From a bacterium D16-36 (lineage in GTDB: Bacteria; Bacillota; Clostridia; Lachnospirales; Lachnospiraceae), in the NCBI GenBank assembly GCA_003611745.1, contig RAYF01000035.1, positions 1 through 64,000 of the forward strand: a stretch of DNA of 64,000 nt, read 5' to 3'. Positions 1 to 9,618 of this stretch are shown here, piece by piece (position 1 is the first letter of the stretch; each line of letters starts with the position of its first letter). The notes beneath the pieces were generated by a model that did no database searches, was not told where the DNA came from, and saw nothing but the letters and a program-made list of their open reading frames with translations. The position numbers and the translations under genes are program-made.

Positions 1-322
1 GCAGCGGTACATAGCAGGACAAAATACGCCCTGCAAGTACCGGCGATTCGAGAGTGCCTCTGCGGAAAGCCATGAAAACCGCCACATGGTGTGAGTTCGC
101 GGAAAGGCGCATAAACCAAGCATCAAAGCCGCAAGGCAGATAGTTCCTCGGAAAGGCGAAATGTTGCAAGGCATATCCTGTACTTCTTTTTAGGCGTTTT
201 GTTTGTCTGTGAAGCAAAAAACAGAAACATAACTGGATGCAGGCACAAACAAAAAAAGACGGATAACAGGGAGTTATCGTTTAGAAAACAATCGTCTGTA
301 AATGGCACCAAATTAATAGGGG
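1..322. other. left-edge stretch with no recognised gene
   Basis: I see no gene I can name here. A short open frame (bases 2-94, plus strand) enters from the left edge and ends in TGA, so it could be the tail of a gene lying outside the window. The remainder has no Shine-Dalgarno/start combination that looks real. The next 33 bases copy a palindromic repeat found at 59.5 kb, so this may be the border of an inserted segment. That is a guess. Confidence 0.3.
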
Positions 323-355
323 CAGTAATGAATATATACTGAAAATTGATTTCCG
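323..355 (+). repeat. partial copy of a palindromic repeat (full copy at 59499-59547)
   Basis: These 33 bases are identical to the minus strand of the palindrome at 59499-59547: they contain its loop and one complete arm, with the other arm cut to the five bases CAGTA. The copy ends about 20 bases before the MATE start codon, so it lies in the promoter or leader of that gene. It could be a truncated mobile repeat or a half operator. Confidence 0.75.
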
Positions 356-377
356 CGGAGAAAGGATGGAGTTTTTT

Positions 378-1712
378 ATGAACAAAGATTTAACTGTCGG
401 AAAGGCCGAAACAGTGCTATGGAGATTCTGCCTTCCGCTTTTTGGCAGTATTATTTTCCAACAGCTTTATAATATTGCGGATAGCCTTGTTGCCGGAAAG
501 TTTATCGGTGAAAACGCACTGGCGGCTGTGGGAAACAGTTACGAAATCACCTTGATCTTTATTGCGTTTGCATTCGGCTGTAATATGGGCTGCTCTGTTG
601 TTGTTTCGCAGCTTTTTGGCGCAAAGGAATTTGGCCGCCTGAAAACTGCCGTAACAACAGCCTGCATTTTCAGCGGAGCTGTCTGCATTGCATTGATGCT
701 TATCGGAATTTTGGGCTGCGACCCGCTGCTTCATTTGATACGGACCCCGGGAGAAGTTTTCGCAGATTCAAAACTGTATCTTGATATTTACATCTGGGGA
801 CTTCCATTTGTATTTTTTTATAATATTGCAACAGGAATTTTTTCTGCTTTGGGTGATTCCAAAACCCCCTTTTATTTTCTCGCAGTGTCCTCTGTATCAA
901 ACATAGCAGTTGATATTTTATTTGTTAAAACATTTCGTATGGGTGTGGCAGGCGTTGCATGGGCAACTTTTTTATGTCAGGGAATCAGTTGTGCTCTGGC
1001 TGTCCTTACGGTATGGGCACGGCTTAAAAAAATTCCGTGTCAGAAAAAACCAGTATTATTTGACTGGGAACTGTTAAAAAGAATTTTAGTGATTGCCATA
1101 CCAAGCATTTTACAGCAAAGTTTCATTTCCGTAGGAAATATTCTGATTCAAAGTGTGATTAACGGATTTGGTGCTTCTGTTATGGCAGGGTATTCCGCCG
1201 CAGTAAAATTGAATAATCTGGTAATTACGTCTTTTACTACAATTGGCAACGGAATTTCAAATTATTCCGCACAAAATCTTGGCGCAGGAAAATATAAACG
1301 GATAAAGGAGGGATTTCTTGCAGGCATTAAAATGGTATGGTACCTCTGCATCCCTTTCTGCGTCATCTATCTTTTTGCTGGAAAATATCTGCTGCTCTTA
1401 TTCATGGAAAAGGGCTCTGGTGCGGCGCTTTTGACAGGCAGACAGTTTTTATGGATATTATCACCATTTTATTTTGTAGTATCAACAAAATTAGTCGCTG
1501 ACGGCATCCTTCGGGGAATCAGCGCAATGCGTCAGTTTATGGCAGCTACATTTACTGACTTAATCCTTCGTGTACTTTTGGCCTTTTTATTATCCGATTT
1601 GACGAAGAGTGCGCTGGGTATATGGTGTGCATGGCCTATTGGCTGGACTCTTGCCATGGTAATTTCTGTTTTCTTTTATCGCAGAAAAACGCTGCCACTG
1701 TCCACAATGTGA
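378..1712 (+). CDS. MATE family multidrug/cation antiporter
   Basis: Integral membrane exporter of the MATE family, expected to expel cationic drugs or metabolites using an ion gradient; the substrate cannot be told from sequence. The protein (444 aa) has the usual size and about 12 hydrophobic segments in two similar halves. The N-terminal region with the family-typical stretch GSIIFQQLYNIADSLVAG is intact. I chose ATG 378 because GGAG lies 8 bases upstream; the ATG at 366 abuts its purine run with no spacing. It stands alone between unassigned DNA and a convergent pseudogene. A palindromic repeat copy lies just upstream and may bear on expression. Confidence 0.93.
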   Translation: MNKDLTVGKAETVLWRFCLPLFGSIIFQQLYNIADSLVAGKFIGENALAAVGNSYEITLIFIAFAFGCNMGCSVVVSQLFGAKEFGRLKTAVTTACIFSGAVCIALMLIGILGCDPLLHLIRTPGEVFADSKLYLDIYIWGLPFVFFYNIATGIFSALGDSKTPFYFLAVSSVSNIAVDILFVKTFRMGVAGVAWATFLCQGISCALAVLTVWARLKKIPCQKKPVLFDWELLKRILVIAIPSILQQSFISVGNILIQSVINGFGASVMAGYSAAVKLNNLVITSFTTIGNGISNYSAQNLGAGKYKRIKEGFLAGIKMVWYLCIPFCVIYLFAGKYLLLLFMEKGSGAALLTGRQFLWILSPFYFVVSTKLVADGILRGISAMRQFMAATFTDLILRVLLAFLLSDLTKSALGIWCAWPIGWTLAMVISVFFYRRKTLPLSTM

Positions 1713-1724
1713 ACAGCGGCAGCG
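1690..1724 (+). terminator. inverted repeat over the MATE stop codon
   Basis: CGCTGCC (1690-1696) pairs with GGCAGCG (1718-1724) around the TGA stop codon, between two convergent genes. No T tract follows on either strand, so a role as terminator is uncertain. Confidence 0.3.
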
Positions 1725-1748
1725 CCTACTTAGCCATGCTTATCTATC

Positions 1749-2601
1749 CTACTCCTTTGCAGTATGGACGGCCTTATTTGCGGTGATGGACTCTATATTG
1801 CCTATATCCACCAGACGGTTAAATACCAGAACTATATTCCCCTCCATATCGTACGTAATGTAACTGCTGTTGTCTATCTTCTCCCTGCATTTGTGGACAT
1901 CCTTGAGGTCATGCTCGCTTACCACATATTCTGTTCCATCTTTATATTTGATAGATACATAATAAACATCATTATGGTCTTCAAAACCATCCTCCGGTAT
2001 CCCAAGGCCCGTGTGCATATCAATAGCCGCAGCAATCGGGGAAACCCTTGCAATCCCACCGTCTGCATTGACAAATTCCCTCTGCTCTGCCGGCTCCTTA
2101 AGCGGGACAGAAAGCGTACTGTGCTTTTCAGCTGCATGGTACTCTTCAAATGCATCTGCATCCGCGCGGAACATCTCCCCTTTCGTACATGGATATTCCG
2201 TCACCTCCAGCACAAGCCCTTTTTCTTTCTTATTATATGCCTCCGGATCCATAACCATATAGTCATAGCAATGGAGCACCTCTTTCGTAGACTGCTTCAA
2301 ATTTCTTATGGGAGACATTTTCCCCTATCAGCTCCTCTGCCTTTTCCGGCTCGACATCTACATATTCCCTTTTCGGAAAAATGTATTCATAAGGCAGCTC
2401 CTGCTCATCGTACAATGTCTCCTTATGCGGCTGCGTATCTTCTTTTGCAAAACTTCCCCAAATCCTATTAAAGAAATCGCTGTTCGCCGCAGACACTATA
2501 ATCGGTGCAGACACCACGAACAGAATAGCTGGCGCAGCTGCAAGCTTTGCATAAATATGCCTTTCAGGGGATAATGTGCCTTTCCTGTACTCCTGCAGCA
2601 T
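1749..2601 (-). pseudogene. frameshifted DUF4179-like membrane protein
   Basis: Two overlapping open frames read as one protein: the upstream one (2601 down to 2263) has a short cytosolic start and a membrane segment (about residues 19-39), and the downstream one (to 1749) gives the extracellular C-terminal domain. Removing one A from the AAA run at 2283-2285 (minus strand) restores a continuous sequence reading YEEVLHCYDYM across the joint. The membrane segment followed by a short SFAK-type motif resembles the intact DUF4179 protein at 42308-43441, the family of extracytoplasmic domains linked to ECF anti-sigma factors. No sigma gene is adjacent here, and the N-terminal sigma-binding part is shorter than in the paralogue. 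A sequencing error is possible because the run is only three bases. Confidence 0.7.
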
Positions 2602-2721
2602 CTTCCTCTTCCTTCTCTTATACTCTTTTGAAGAGACAAGGAAATTTATCTTTTCCCTGTTTCTTTATACTATATATAACCAATGCCAGAATAATTTTGT
2701 GACATAATCATAAAAATAGCC

Positions 2722-2758
2722 GTGTGAAAAGTAATGCACCAGCATTTATTTTTCACAC
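2722..2758 (-). repeat. hairpin in the leader of the DUF4179-like pseudogene
   Basis: GTGTGAAAA (2722-2730) pairs with TTTTCACAC (2750-2758), with a second pairing of GCA/TGC inside. On the minus strand it carries AGTGTGAAAAATA, which also occurs in the ammonium transporter leader near 19585-19605. It belongs to the leader-repeat theme of this window. Confidence 0.45.
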
Positions 2759-2822
2759 TAATATTTATAAACCTCCGCCCTTTCTTAAGAAAACACAGCA
2801 AAGTAAACTTTTCCTGCAATCT

Positions 2823-2848
2823 AAAAGGGGAATGCAAATGCATCCCCC
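2823..2848 (-). terminator. terminator of the GGDEF gene
   Basis: On the minus strand GGGGATGCA pairs with TGCATTCCCC and is followed by TTTTAG. It lies just beyond the stop codon at 2867. Confidence 0.7.
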
Positions 2849-2866
2849 ACAGGAAATTATTTTAAC

Positions 2867-4528
2867 CTACTCCACCTGAAGCACTTTTGACTGAAGCTTG
2901 CGCATCTGTTCCTGTTTCTTGTAATTTTGTTTCCTCTCATACATCATCGCATCTGCCCGCTTCATGGTACTGTACAGGCCGCCTCCATCCTCATTCTCTT
3001 CATAAATTGCATAACCCACGGCAATGCTGACTGTCACGACAAACCCCTTTTCATTTAGGCACCTGACATCCTGCTCTAACAGCATTATTTTCTCATTGAT
3101 TGCCTCCTGAGAAGTATAAGGCGCCCATGCACAAAATTCATCCCCGCCGATGCGGTAGCATCTGCCCTCCTCTGCAAAAATCTTCTTTAAGGCATCTGCC
3201 GCCATTTTTATATACCGGTCCCCGTAATCATGGCCGTATGTATCATTACATTTTTTTAGGTCATTCAAATCAAACATAAAAACAACAGTTGGAAGTATCT
3301 TCCCGACACCTGTCTGCCTATCCGGATCCATACGCTTTTCCAGATCTTCCTTAAAGGCAGTACGGTTTGAAAGCCCTGTCAGCTCATCTGTAAAAGCCAG
3401 CTTACGGTAAAGGGCGTTTTCCCTCGCCTGCTCAATGATTTTTCGGTGCCCCCTTACATTTTCAATTCCCATCACTGTTATATAAAATAAAAATCCCATA
3501 CTGCCCAAAGGCGTGCTCCTGTGGCTAAAACGGTAAATCGCTAATTCCAGCAAAGTGCTGATCAGGATGACCATCACACAGATACTGTTCACTTTCACCT
3601 GTCTGGTAAGCTCATTCATCCTGACCTCATGGACAGTCATAATCACAATAACCGCCACAAACAACAAAAGGCAGATATGTGTCAGCAGCAATGTCTCCCT
3701 AAAATCATACCTTCCCATTACCTGCAGGATAACCCGCACAGCAATAACCGCGCAATTTATATAACAGCAGATGTCCCACAGTTTATTTTCCCCATTATGG
3801 TACATATGCCGAAGAAACAGGATAAAAGGAACCGGCATAATCATCAGCATCAGATGGGATAAAAACACAATCAGCATACTGCACGGGTAAATCCAGTCCA
3901 GTATCTGCGTCTCGGTTATGGACCAGACGCCCAACATTACCGCGAAAAGAGAAAATTGCATGATGGTCTCAACATCCTGTCCTTTCTTCACTACAAACAG
4001 GGCATAAATCAACATGGCAACGCCTGCCAGTGCAATAATCCCAGCCAAAATAAGCTGCAGGATCCTTTCGGTAAAAATTTTATGTTCTATTTCCCGGTAG
4101 GTACCATAATAAAAGCTGCCCTTGGGTTTACTGTCACTGTAAACCGGGGTTACCCGGAATTCAGCCTCCTTGCCGGCATCATCCTGTGTCAGAAATATAG
4201 TATTCCAGCAAAAACCCGTAGTTTTCACTGCGCCGTCCTTTTCCGGCTTTAACTCATACACCTTATTTCCGCCAATAAATGCCTCAAGGCACATATGTAC
4301 CGTATTATACACAATTGCCTTCTCATTCATATTCTCATCAGGCAGGGTTATTCTGTAACAATACATATCGCCCTCCTGCGCCATCTCCATCTGGTCATCC
4401 CAAATGGCAACCATCCTATCCCCTGCCCGGGTATCTATACGGCTGTGAAATGAAAACACAGCAAAAACTGCATACAAAACTCCAATTAACAATACTGCAG
4501 AATAAACTCCTGTCACGCGCTTTTCCAA
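2867..4528 (-). CDS. membrane diguanylate cyclase (7TM sensor, GGDEF)
   Basis: Predicted to make cyclic di-GMP from GTP. The layout is an N-terminal membrane helix (about 8-28), an extracytoplasmic sensor of roughly 120 residues, a run of about seven membrane helices (about 155-365) as in 7TMR-DISM receptors, then a cytosolic GGDEF domain. The signature RIGGDEF is intact at 459-465, and TDELTGLSNR and the FDLNDLKKCND metal-binding segment are present. No RxxD product-inhibition site is seen before the signature. The start is TTG with GGGGGG six bases upstream. It lies 51 bases downstream of the EAL gene on the same strand, so synthesis and breakdown of the messenger may be co-transcribed. Confidence 0.93.
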   Translation of the reverse strand: MEKRVTGVYSAVLLIGVLYAVFAVFSFHSRIDTRAGDRMVAIWDDQMEMAQEGDMYCYRITLPDENMNEKAIVYNTVHMCLEAFIGGNKVYELKPEKDGAVKTTGFCWNTIFLTQDDAGKEAEFRVTPVYSDSKPKGSFYYGTYREIEHKIFTERILQLILAGIIALAGVAMLIYALFVVKKGQDVETIMQFSLFAVMLGVWSITETQILDWIYPCSMLIVFLSHLMLMIMPVPFILFLRHMYHNGENKLWDICCYINCAVIAVRVILQVMGRYDFRETLLLTHICLLLFVAVIVIMTVHEVRMNELTRQVKVNSICVMVILISTLLELAIYRFSHRSTPLGSMGFLFYITVMGIENVRGHRKIIEQARENALYRKLAFTDELTGLSNRTAFKEDLEKRMDPDRQTGVGKILPTVVFMFDLNDLKKCNDTYGHDYGDRYIKMAADALKKIFAEEGRCYRIGGDEFCAWAPYTSQEAINEKIMLLEQDVRCLNEKGFVVTVSIAVGYAIYEENEDGGGLYSTMKRADAMMYERKQNYKKQEQMRKLQSKVLQVE

Positions 4529-4579
4529 AATATCCCCCCTTGTCTATAAATAAACTATTTTTTCATTTTCTATAGTTCG

Positions 4580-7495
4580 TTATTCACGCTCCAGCATCTT
4601 CTCAAACTCCTCCTCCGGAATCGGCTTGCAGTAGCGGTAACCCTGTGCCACATAGGCCCCAATTTCCATCATAAGCTCCGCATCCTTGTCCGTCTCCACT
4701 CCCTCGCACACTACCTGGGCATCCAAATCATGTGCCAGATTTACAATATTGCGCATGATTTTAACCTGCCTCCCCCGGTTCTCATTATTCAGCAGAAAAG
4801 AACGGTCAAGCTTAATTACCGAAGCCGGTATCTGTTCAAATACCCCCAATGATGAATAACCGGAGCCAAAATCATCTATGGACAGATGGACGCCGTTATT
4901 CTTAAGGATATCCACCGTCTCCATAATCTTCTGCTGCTCAAGCTCTTCCATAACAAGTGTCTCTGTGATTTCCACCTCAATTAAATCCTTCGGCACCTGA
5001 TATTTATTTATCATCGCCTCAAAATTCTCTGCAAAATCCTCCTTAATAAAATGCAGCCTCGAGAAATTGCAGGATACAGGGACAACCCTCTTACCCGCAT
5101 CTATACGCCTTCTTAGCATTTTACAGACAGCCTCCATCACAAAGAAATCTATCTCTGTAATCTTCCCCGTCTGCTCATAATAAGGCACAAAGAATCCCGG
5201 TGCCCTGATTGCCCCGTTGTCCGTCGGATCCTTAAACCTCACCAGAGCCTCCGCCCCGATTACCTGCTCGTTACGAATATCCACTTTAGCCTGATAGTAA
5301 GCCACAAAATCCTTATTGATATCCACCGACTCCAACAGCTTTTCCCTTTCATCGTGTTCCTTAAGCTGGCTGCTTAAGCCCTCGTCATAGACTTGTATCC
5401 CATTAGAATAACTTCCCTTTATAGAATCTGCCGCCTGAATGCTGTAAGACAGGGAAAGCTCTATATCACTGCCCTCTTTAGGAATCCTGCACACACCCAT
5501 GACTACAGCCATATGAATCTGTATCTCTTCGTATATCCTGCGGGATACCTTATTCTCAAAGTCCCTGAGGCGCTTTTCCAAAACTTCCATATCTTCACAT
5601 TTTACGAAAAGCACAAAATGACTGCCATAGTTTCTCGCATACAGCTCTTTTTCCCTGTCAAGCTCCTGTGAAGCCACCTCAATAAACAGCTCCAGAATCC
5701 TTTTGCCTGCCGGCCAGCCATACAATGCGTTATACCGCTTAAACTGGGAAATATCCGTGTATGCGACCGCATAATTTTTGTCAGCGGAGAGAAGCAGGGA
5801 CGCCCTATACTTTAAATAATTAAGGTTCCATGTATCTAACTCTGTATCCTTGTACATTAATACCTGAATACGCCTGCTGTTCTTAAGCATCCTGTACAGA
5901 ACAAGAATCACCAGAATAGCTGCTGCACAAAGTATTGCGATAATAATAATGCTGTTTTCCCTGACAAAATTCCCAATGCTCATCTTAGAATAAAAATTAT
6001 CCTGCAGCATATAGTCATTGACCATTTTATCACTGACTTCCAAAAGCTCCTTATTTAGTATATTGAGAAGCGGTGTCCCCTCATCCCTCACCATCATGTA
6101 GAGCAGATGGTTGTCGCTTAACACACTGTATATCTCCATATTGTTAAAATGAAAATCCGTGCCAAGGAGATATTCTGCCAGATAACCGTCGCACATAGCC
6201 GCGTCTGCCTTACCTGATTTTACGTTCCTAAGGCAGTCGTACTGGGTATCAAAAGTTATCACCTCAGTACCTTCATCAACAAAATCCATCACCTTATTCT
6301 CTGAGGCAATCCCCTTCTCCACTGCTATTGTGCTGATCGAATCTTTTTTACTATTCTTTTTCATCACAATAACATAAGGCGCCTGAGCGTATTTCTTCGT
6401 GAGTGCAAGCCTGTCGCCCTTAACAGTCCACGCCGCCTCGCCGAAGCAGCTTAAGATATCTATCTCCCCCTTCTTCAAAAGCTTTTCTGCCTCAGCGATA
6501 CTTTCAACCTTCACATAAGAAAACCGGAAACCTGTGCTTACCGATACCTCCTCCAACATCTGTCTGGCAAGCCCTCTGCACTCTCCCTCACTCTCATAAA
6601 CAAAAGGATAAAAATCGTCAAAATATCCTACCTTAAGATTTTCATTCTCACTGATAAACTGTTTTTCCTCATTAGTCAAAAGGATTGTCTGGTCAAGCCT
6701 GCTGTCATAATATTTCACTGTAAGCTCATTTTCCAGCCCCGGATGGTGCATCTTGATATCTGCGACCCCCTGGTTCAGCTCACGCATCAGATCGTCATTT
6801 CCCTGCCATGAAATATAATAAAAAGGCATAGGCGCAAAACGCCCTATCACCCTCTGCCCCTCCCTGATTTCCGTAAGGGAATGGACTAACGCATCAATCT
6901 CGCCCTCCTCAAGCGCTGCCTGAAGCGCAGCGGTATCCTCGTACTCCTTTACCTTCGGCCTGCGTATGCCGTGGTCTGCCAGATAATCATAAAACTCATC
7001 TTTCCTGATATAAGTCTTTACCACACCGTATGTAACATTGCTCATAGCGTCAAAATCTTCATAGGCAAGCTTGCTGGCACCTTTCACTGCAATAGCGCCA
7101 AACGTATAGCCGCTGGCAAGATTGGCATACTCATATAATTCCGCCCTCTCAGCAGAATACTGTGCTGAGCCGAGCAAATCTGCCTCCCTGTCCAGAACCA
7201 TCTGCAGTGCCTTATCCCAGCTGTCACACGGTACATATTCCATCTCCCAATTGACATACTCGCACAGATTTTCCAGATATTCCACATCCATGCCTGCAGG
7301 GCTGCCATCCCTGTCATACTCATTGTAGCCCTCCATCGGAAAAAAAGCCACCTTCACGGTACGCTTGTCAGCAGCACGGGCCCTTTTTGGCCCCAGATTC
7401 CCTAACTCTCCCACAACCAGTGCCAAGAGCACTGTAAGAGAAAGAATCCATCCCGCAAAATATGCTGCCCTGCTAATCCTCTTCCTTTTTTCCAT
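4580..7495 (-). CDS. SBP-SBP-GGDEF(degenerate)-EAL c-di-GMP phosphodiesterase
   Basis: Membrane sensor of 971 aa predicted to hydrolyse cyclic di-GMP. It has a signal/anchor segment near residues 12-35, then two solute-binding-protein family 3 domains (about 50-290 and 305-540), a membrane helix near 550-575, a GGDEF-like domain whose signature is YGSHF and therefore not catalytic, and an EAL domain. The EAL domain keeps EALVRF (749 on), the N of CNFS, EITET, DDFGSGYSS, KLD, the E of CEGVET, and QGYRYCKP, so it should be active. The twin periplasmic-type domains imply that an amino acid or similar ligand is sensed. I placed the start at ATG 7495 (GGAG nine bases upstream); 35 further codons upstream are open but lack a good site. 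Confidence 0.92.
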   Translation of the reverse strand: MEKRKRISRAAYFAGWILSLTVLLALVVGELGNLGPKRARAADKRTVKVAFFPMEGYNEYDRDGSPAGMDVEYLENLCEYVNWEMEYVPCDSWDKALQMVLDREADLLGSAQYSAERAELYEYANLASGYTFGAIAVKGASKLAYEDFDAMSNVTYGVVKTYIRKDEFYDYLADHGIRRPKVKEYEDTAALQAALEEGEIDALVHSLTEIREGQRVIGRFAPMPFYYISWQGNDDLMRELNQGVADIKMHHPGLENELTVKYYDSRLDQTILLTNEEKQFISENENLKVGYFDDFYPFVYESEGECRGLARQMLEEVSVSTGFRFSYVKVESIAEAEKLLKKGEIDILSCFGEAAWTVKGDRLALTKKYAQAPYVIVMKKNSKKDSISTIAVEKGIASENKVMDFVDEGTEVITFDTQYDCLRNVKSGKADAAMCDGYLAEYLLGTDFHFNNMEIYSVLSDNHLLYMMVRDEGTPLLNILNKELLEVSDKMVNDYMLQDNFYSKMSIGNFVRENSIIIIAILCAAAILVILVLYRMLKNSRRIQVLMYKDTELDTWNLNYLKYRASLLLSADKNYAVAYTDISQFKRYNALYGWPAGKRILELFIEVASQELDREKELYARNYGSHFVLFVKCEDMEVLEKRLRDFENKVSRRIYEEIQIHMAVVMGVCRIPKEGSDIELSLSYSIQAADSIKGSYSNGIQVYDEGLSSQLKEHDEREKLLESVDINKDFVAYYQAKVDIRNEQVIGAEALVRFKDPTDNGAIRAPGFFVPYYEQTGKITEIDFFVMEAVCKMLRRRIDAGKRVVPVSCNFSRLHFIKEDFAENFEAMINKYQVPKDLIEVEITETLVMEELEQQKIMETVDILKNNGVHLSIDDFGSGYSSLGVFEQIPASVIKLDRSFLLNNENRGRQVKIMRNIVNLAHDLDAQVVCEGVETDKDAELMMEIGAYVAQGYRYCKPIPEEEFEKMLERE

Positions 7496-7747
7496 AACCC
7501 AAAATCTCCATTCCCTTACACTACCTGCAGTCCTCTGCCGCGCTATTCCCTGCAGCAAAATGTCCAAGCATGTACAGATGCAAGCATATGACATGCCCAT
7601 CCGCCCAACTTTACTTTTTAAGTAAATTATACACCAGATTCAAGGTAAAATCTATGATTTTTATAATATTGAGAAAATTTTATTCCCCTTTTCTGGCAGC
7701 AAAGAAGGGGCAATGCCGTTTCATAGCTATTTTTTGTCTGTTTTGTG

Positions 7748-7756
7748 TGATATAAT
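7748..7756 (+). promoter_or_regulatory. extended -10 promoter of the glycosylase gene
   Basis: TGA-TATAAT, an extended -10 element, lies about 75 bases before the glycosylase start. No clear -35 was found. Confidence 0.4.
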
Positions 7757-7830
7757 TGTAGCGAAAAAGGAGGGGCTTTAAACGCATAGCCGGGAAACAA
7801 TATGCCTGCCCCGCATACAGGAGGTGCAAC

Positions 7831-8496
7831 ATGTATTTTAAATACAGCAGCCGGGAAACAGATTATTTGAAAAGCAAAGATAAAACTTTTACAGAAATTA
7901 TAGATAAAATAGGCCCTATTGAACGTGAGACTGACTCAGATTTATTTTCCTCCGTCATACACCATATTATAGGCCAGCAGATTTCCACCAAAGCACAGGC
8001 AACCATATGGCAGCGGATGAGCGGTTCTTTCGGCGCGGAGGGAGTAAATGCAGAAAGTATCCTGTCTGCTGGCATCCCCAAACTGCAGTCTTTCGGCATG
8101 ACATTCCGCAAGGCAGAATATATCACGGACTTTGCACGGAAAGTACACTGCGGCGAGTTTGATTTAGAGAGGATTCCAGAACTGCCTGACGATGAAGCCA
8201 TCAAAGAACTTTCTTCCTTAAAAGGAATCGGCGTATGGACGGCTGAGATGATTTTACTATTCTGCCTGCAGCGCCCTGATATTTTCAGCTTCGACGATTT
8301 AGCGATACAGCGCGGGCTGCGCATGGTTTACCACCACCGGAAGATTGACCGCAAACTGTTTGATAAATACCGCAGGCGTTTCAGCCCATACTGCAGCGTT
8401 GCAAGCCTTTATCTATGGGCAGTTGCAGGTGGGGCAATACCGGGCATGAAAGACTACGCGCCAAAAGGGAATAACAAAAAACATGCACAGAAATGA
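7831..8496 (+). CDS. HhH-GPD DNA glycosylase (AlkA-type 3-methyladenine glycosylase)
   Basis: Base-excision repair enzyme expected to remove alkylated purines from DNA. The 221-residue protein has the helix-hairpin-helix LKGIGVWTAEMIL (130-142) followed by the catalytic aspartate in SFDDLAIQRG (D156), the pattern of the AlkA/MAG branch. There is no iron-sulfur loop as in EndoIII/MutY. AGGAGG sits seven bases before the ATG. The glycosyltransferase gene begins 7 bases after its stop, so the two are probably one transcript despite unrelated roles. Confidence 0.92.
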   Translation: MYFKYSSRETDYLKSKDKTFTEIIDKIGPIERETDSDLFSSVIHHIIGQQISTKAQATIWQRMSGSFGAEGVNAESILSAGIPKLQSFGMTFRKAEYITDFARKVHCGEFDLERIPELPDDEAIKELSSLKGIGVWTAEMILLFCLQRPDIFSFDDLAIQRGLRMVYHHRKIDRKLFDKYRRRFSPYCSVASLYLWAVAGGAIPGMKDYAPKGNNKKHAQK

Positions 8497-8503
8497 GGAA
8501 TTT

Positions 8504-9616
8504 ATGAAAAGAATCGCATTTTTTTCCGGGGACATCACGAGGGGCGGCGGAACCGAACGGGTCGGCACGCTGGTTGCCAATGCACTGTCTAAAGAGACAG
8601 GATATCAGGTATATTTTATCAGCCTCACACACAAATCGACAGAACCTGCCTATGAGATTGCCCCAGAGATTACAAGGAGCTGTTTCTCTAAAAAATGGAT
8701 CAACCCCGGGCCCGGCTACCTGCCAGTTATCTTCAAATTAATCCGCTATATCCGTAGAAATAAAATCGATATCCTGATCGATATAGACGGCGTATTGGAT
8801 ATCCTTTCTATTCCTGCCAAATGGATTACAAAGGTAAAACTGGTATCATGGGAGCATTTTTATTTTTATAACGAGATGGGAACCTCCTACCGGAAAATCA
8901 TCCGGAAAATGGCAGCAAGATATGCAGATGCCATCGTAACCCTGACAGAACAGGACAAAGGCTTTTATCAAGAAAACTTAAAAATACGGGGGCGCATTCA
9001 GGCAATACACAACCCGGCTGATTATATGCAGCCGCAAAATGATGTCCCTGAGAGAAATTACGAAAATAAGATTATTTTAAGCGTCGGAAGGCTCTGCGAG
9101 GCAAAAGCATTTGAACGCATCCCACAGATTGCAGCAGGGATTAAAAATAACTACCCGGAGCTATCCTTCCAATGGCTGATTGCCGGGGAGGGGGAGTTGC
9201 GGGCACAGATAGAAGAACAGATCCGCCGATGGGATGTAGAAAAAGAAGTCACCCTGTTAGGGCATGTTTCGGAGCTTGGCGCCCTGTACGGAGAGGCACT
9301 TGTCTATGTAATGACTTCCCGCTATGAGGGGCTTCCGATGGTCCTTCTGGAAGCTAAAATGCACCGGCTCCCCTGCGTAAGCTTTGACATTATGACTGGC
9401 CCCTCCGAAATCATACAGGACGGCATCGACGGCTATCTGGTCAGCAGCCCGGAAAATGAAAACTGTGCGGCGGAAAAAATGGCGCACGGTATCGCAAGGC
9501 TCCTGACAGACCACGAACTGTACCAGAAGTTCTCAAACCACACGCAGGACAACCTGGGCGCATTCCGTATGGACGCCGTAAAATCCTGCTGGAAGGAACT
9601 TCTGGAACAGCTATAG
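8504..9616 (+). CDS. glycosyltransferase family 4 (GT-B fold)
   Basis: Retaining GT-B glycosyltransferase, probably acting in surface glycan or teichoic-acid-like polymer synthesis; donor and acceptor are not readable. The N-terminal glycine loop GDITRGGGTERV, the IILSVGRL segment and the donor-binding motif SRYEGLPMVLLEA with its paired glutamates are all present over 370 residues. There is no signal peptide, so it is cytosolic or membrane-associated. I prefer ATG 8504, five bases after GAGG; an earlier ATG at 8483 would overlap the glycosylase gene and has no site. It converges on the next gene with only two bases between the stops. Confidence 0.9.
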   Translation: MKRIAFFSGDITRGGGTERVGTLVANALSKETGYQVYFISLTHKSTEPAYEIAPEITRSCFSKKWINPGPGYLPVIFKLIRYIRRNKIDILIDIDGVLDILSIPAKWITKVKLVSWEHFYFYNEMGTSYRKIIRKMAARYADAIVTLTEQDKGFYQENLKIRGRIQAIHNPADYMQPQNDVPERNYENKIILSVGRLCEAKAFERIPQIAAGIKNNYPELSFQWLIAGEGELRAQIEEQIRRWDVEKEVTLLGHVSELGALYGEALVYVMTSRYEGLPMVLLEAKMHRLPCVSFDIMTGPSEIIQDGIDGYLVSSPENENCAAEKMAHGIARLLTDHELYQKFSNHTQDNLGAFRMDAVKSCWKELLEQL

Positions 9617-9618
9617 CC

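Noticed and set aside
5700-5900. Second active diguanylate cyclase in the EAL protein
   Set aside because: The signature is YGSHF in place of GGDEF, so catalysis is not expected; a regulatory role is more likely.
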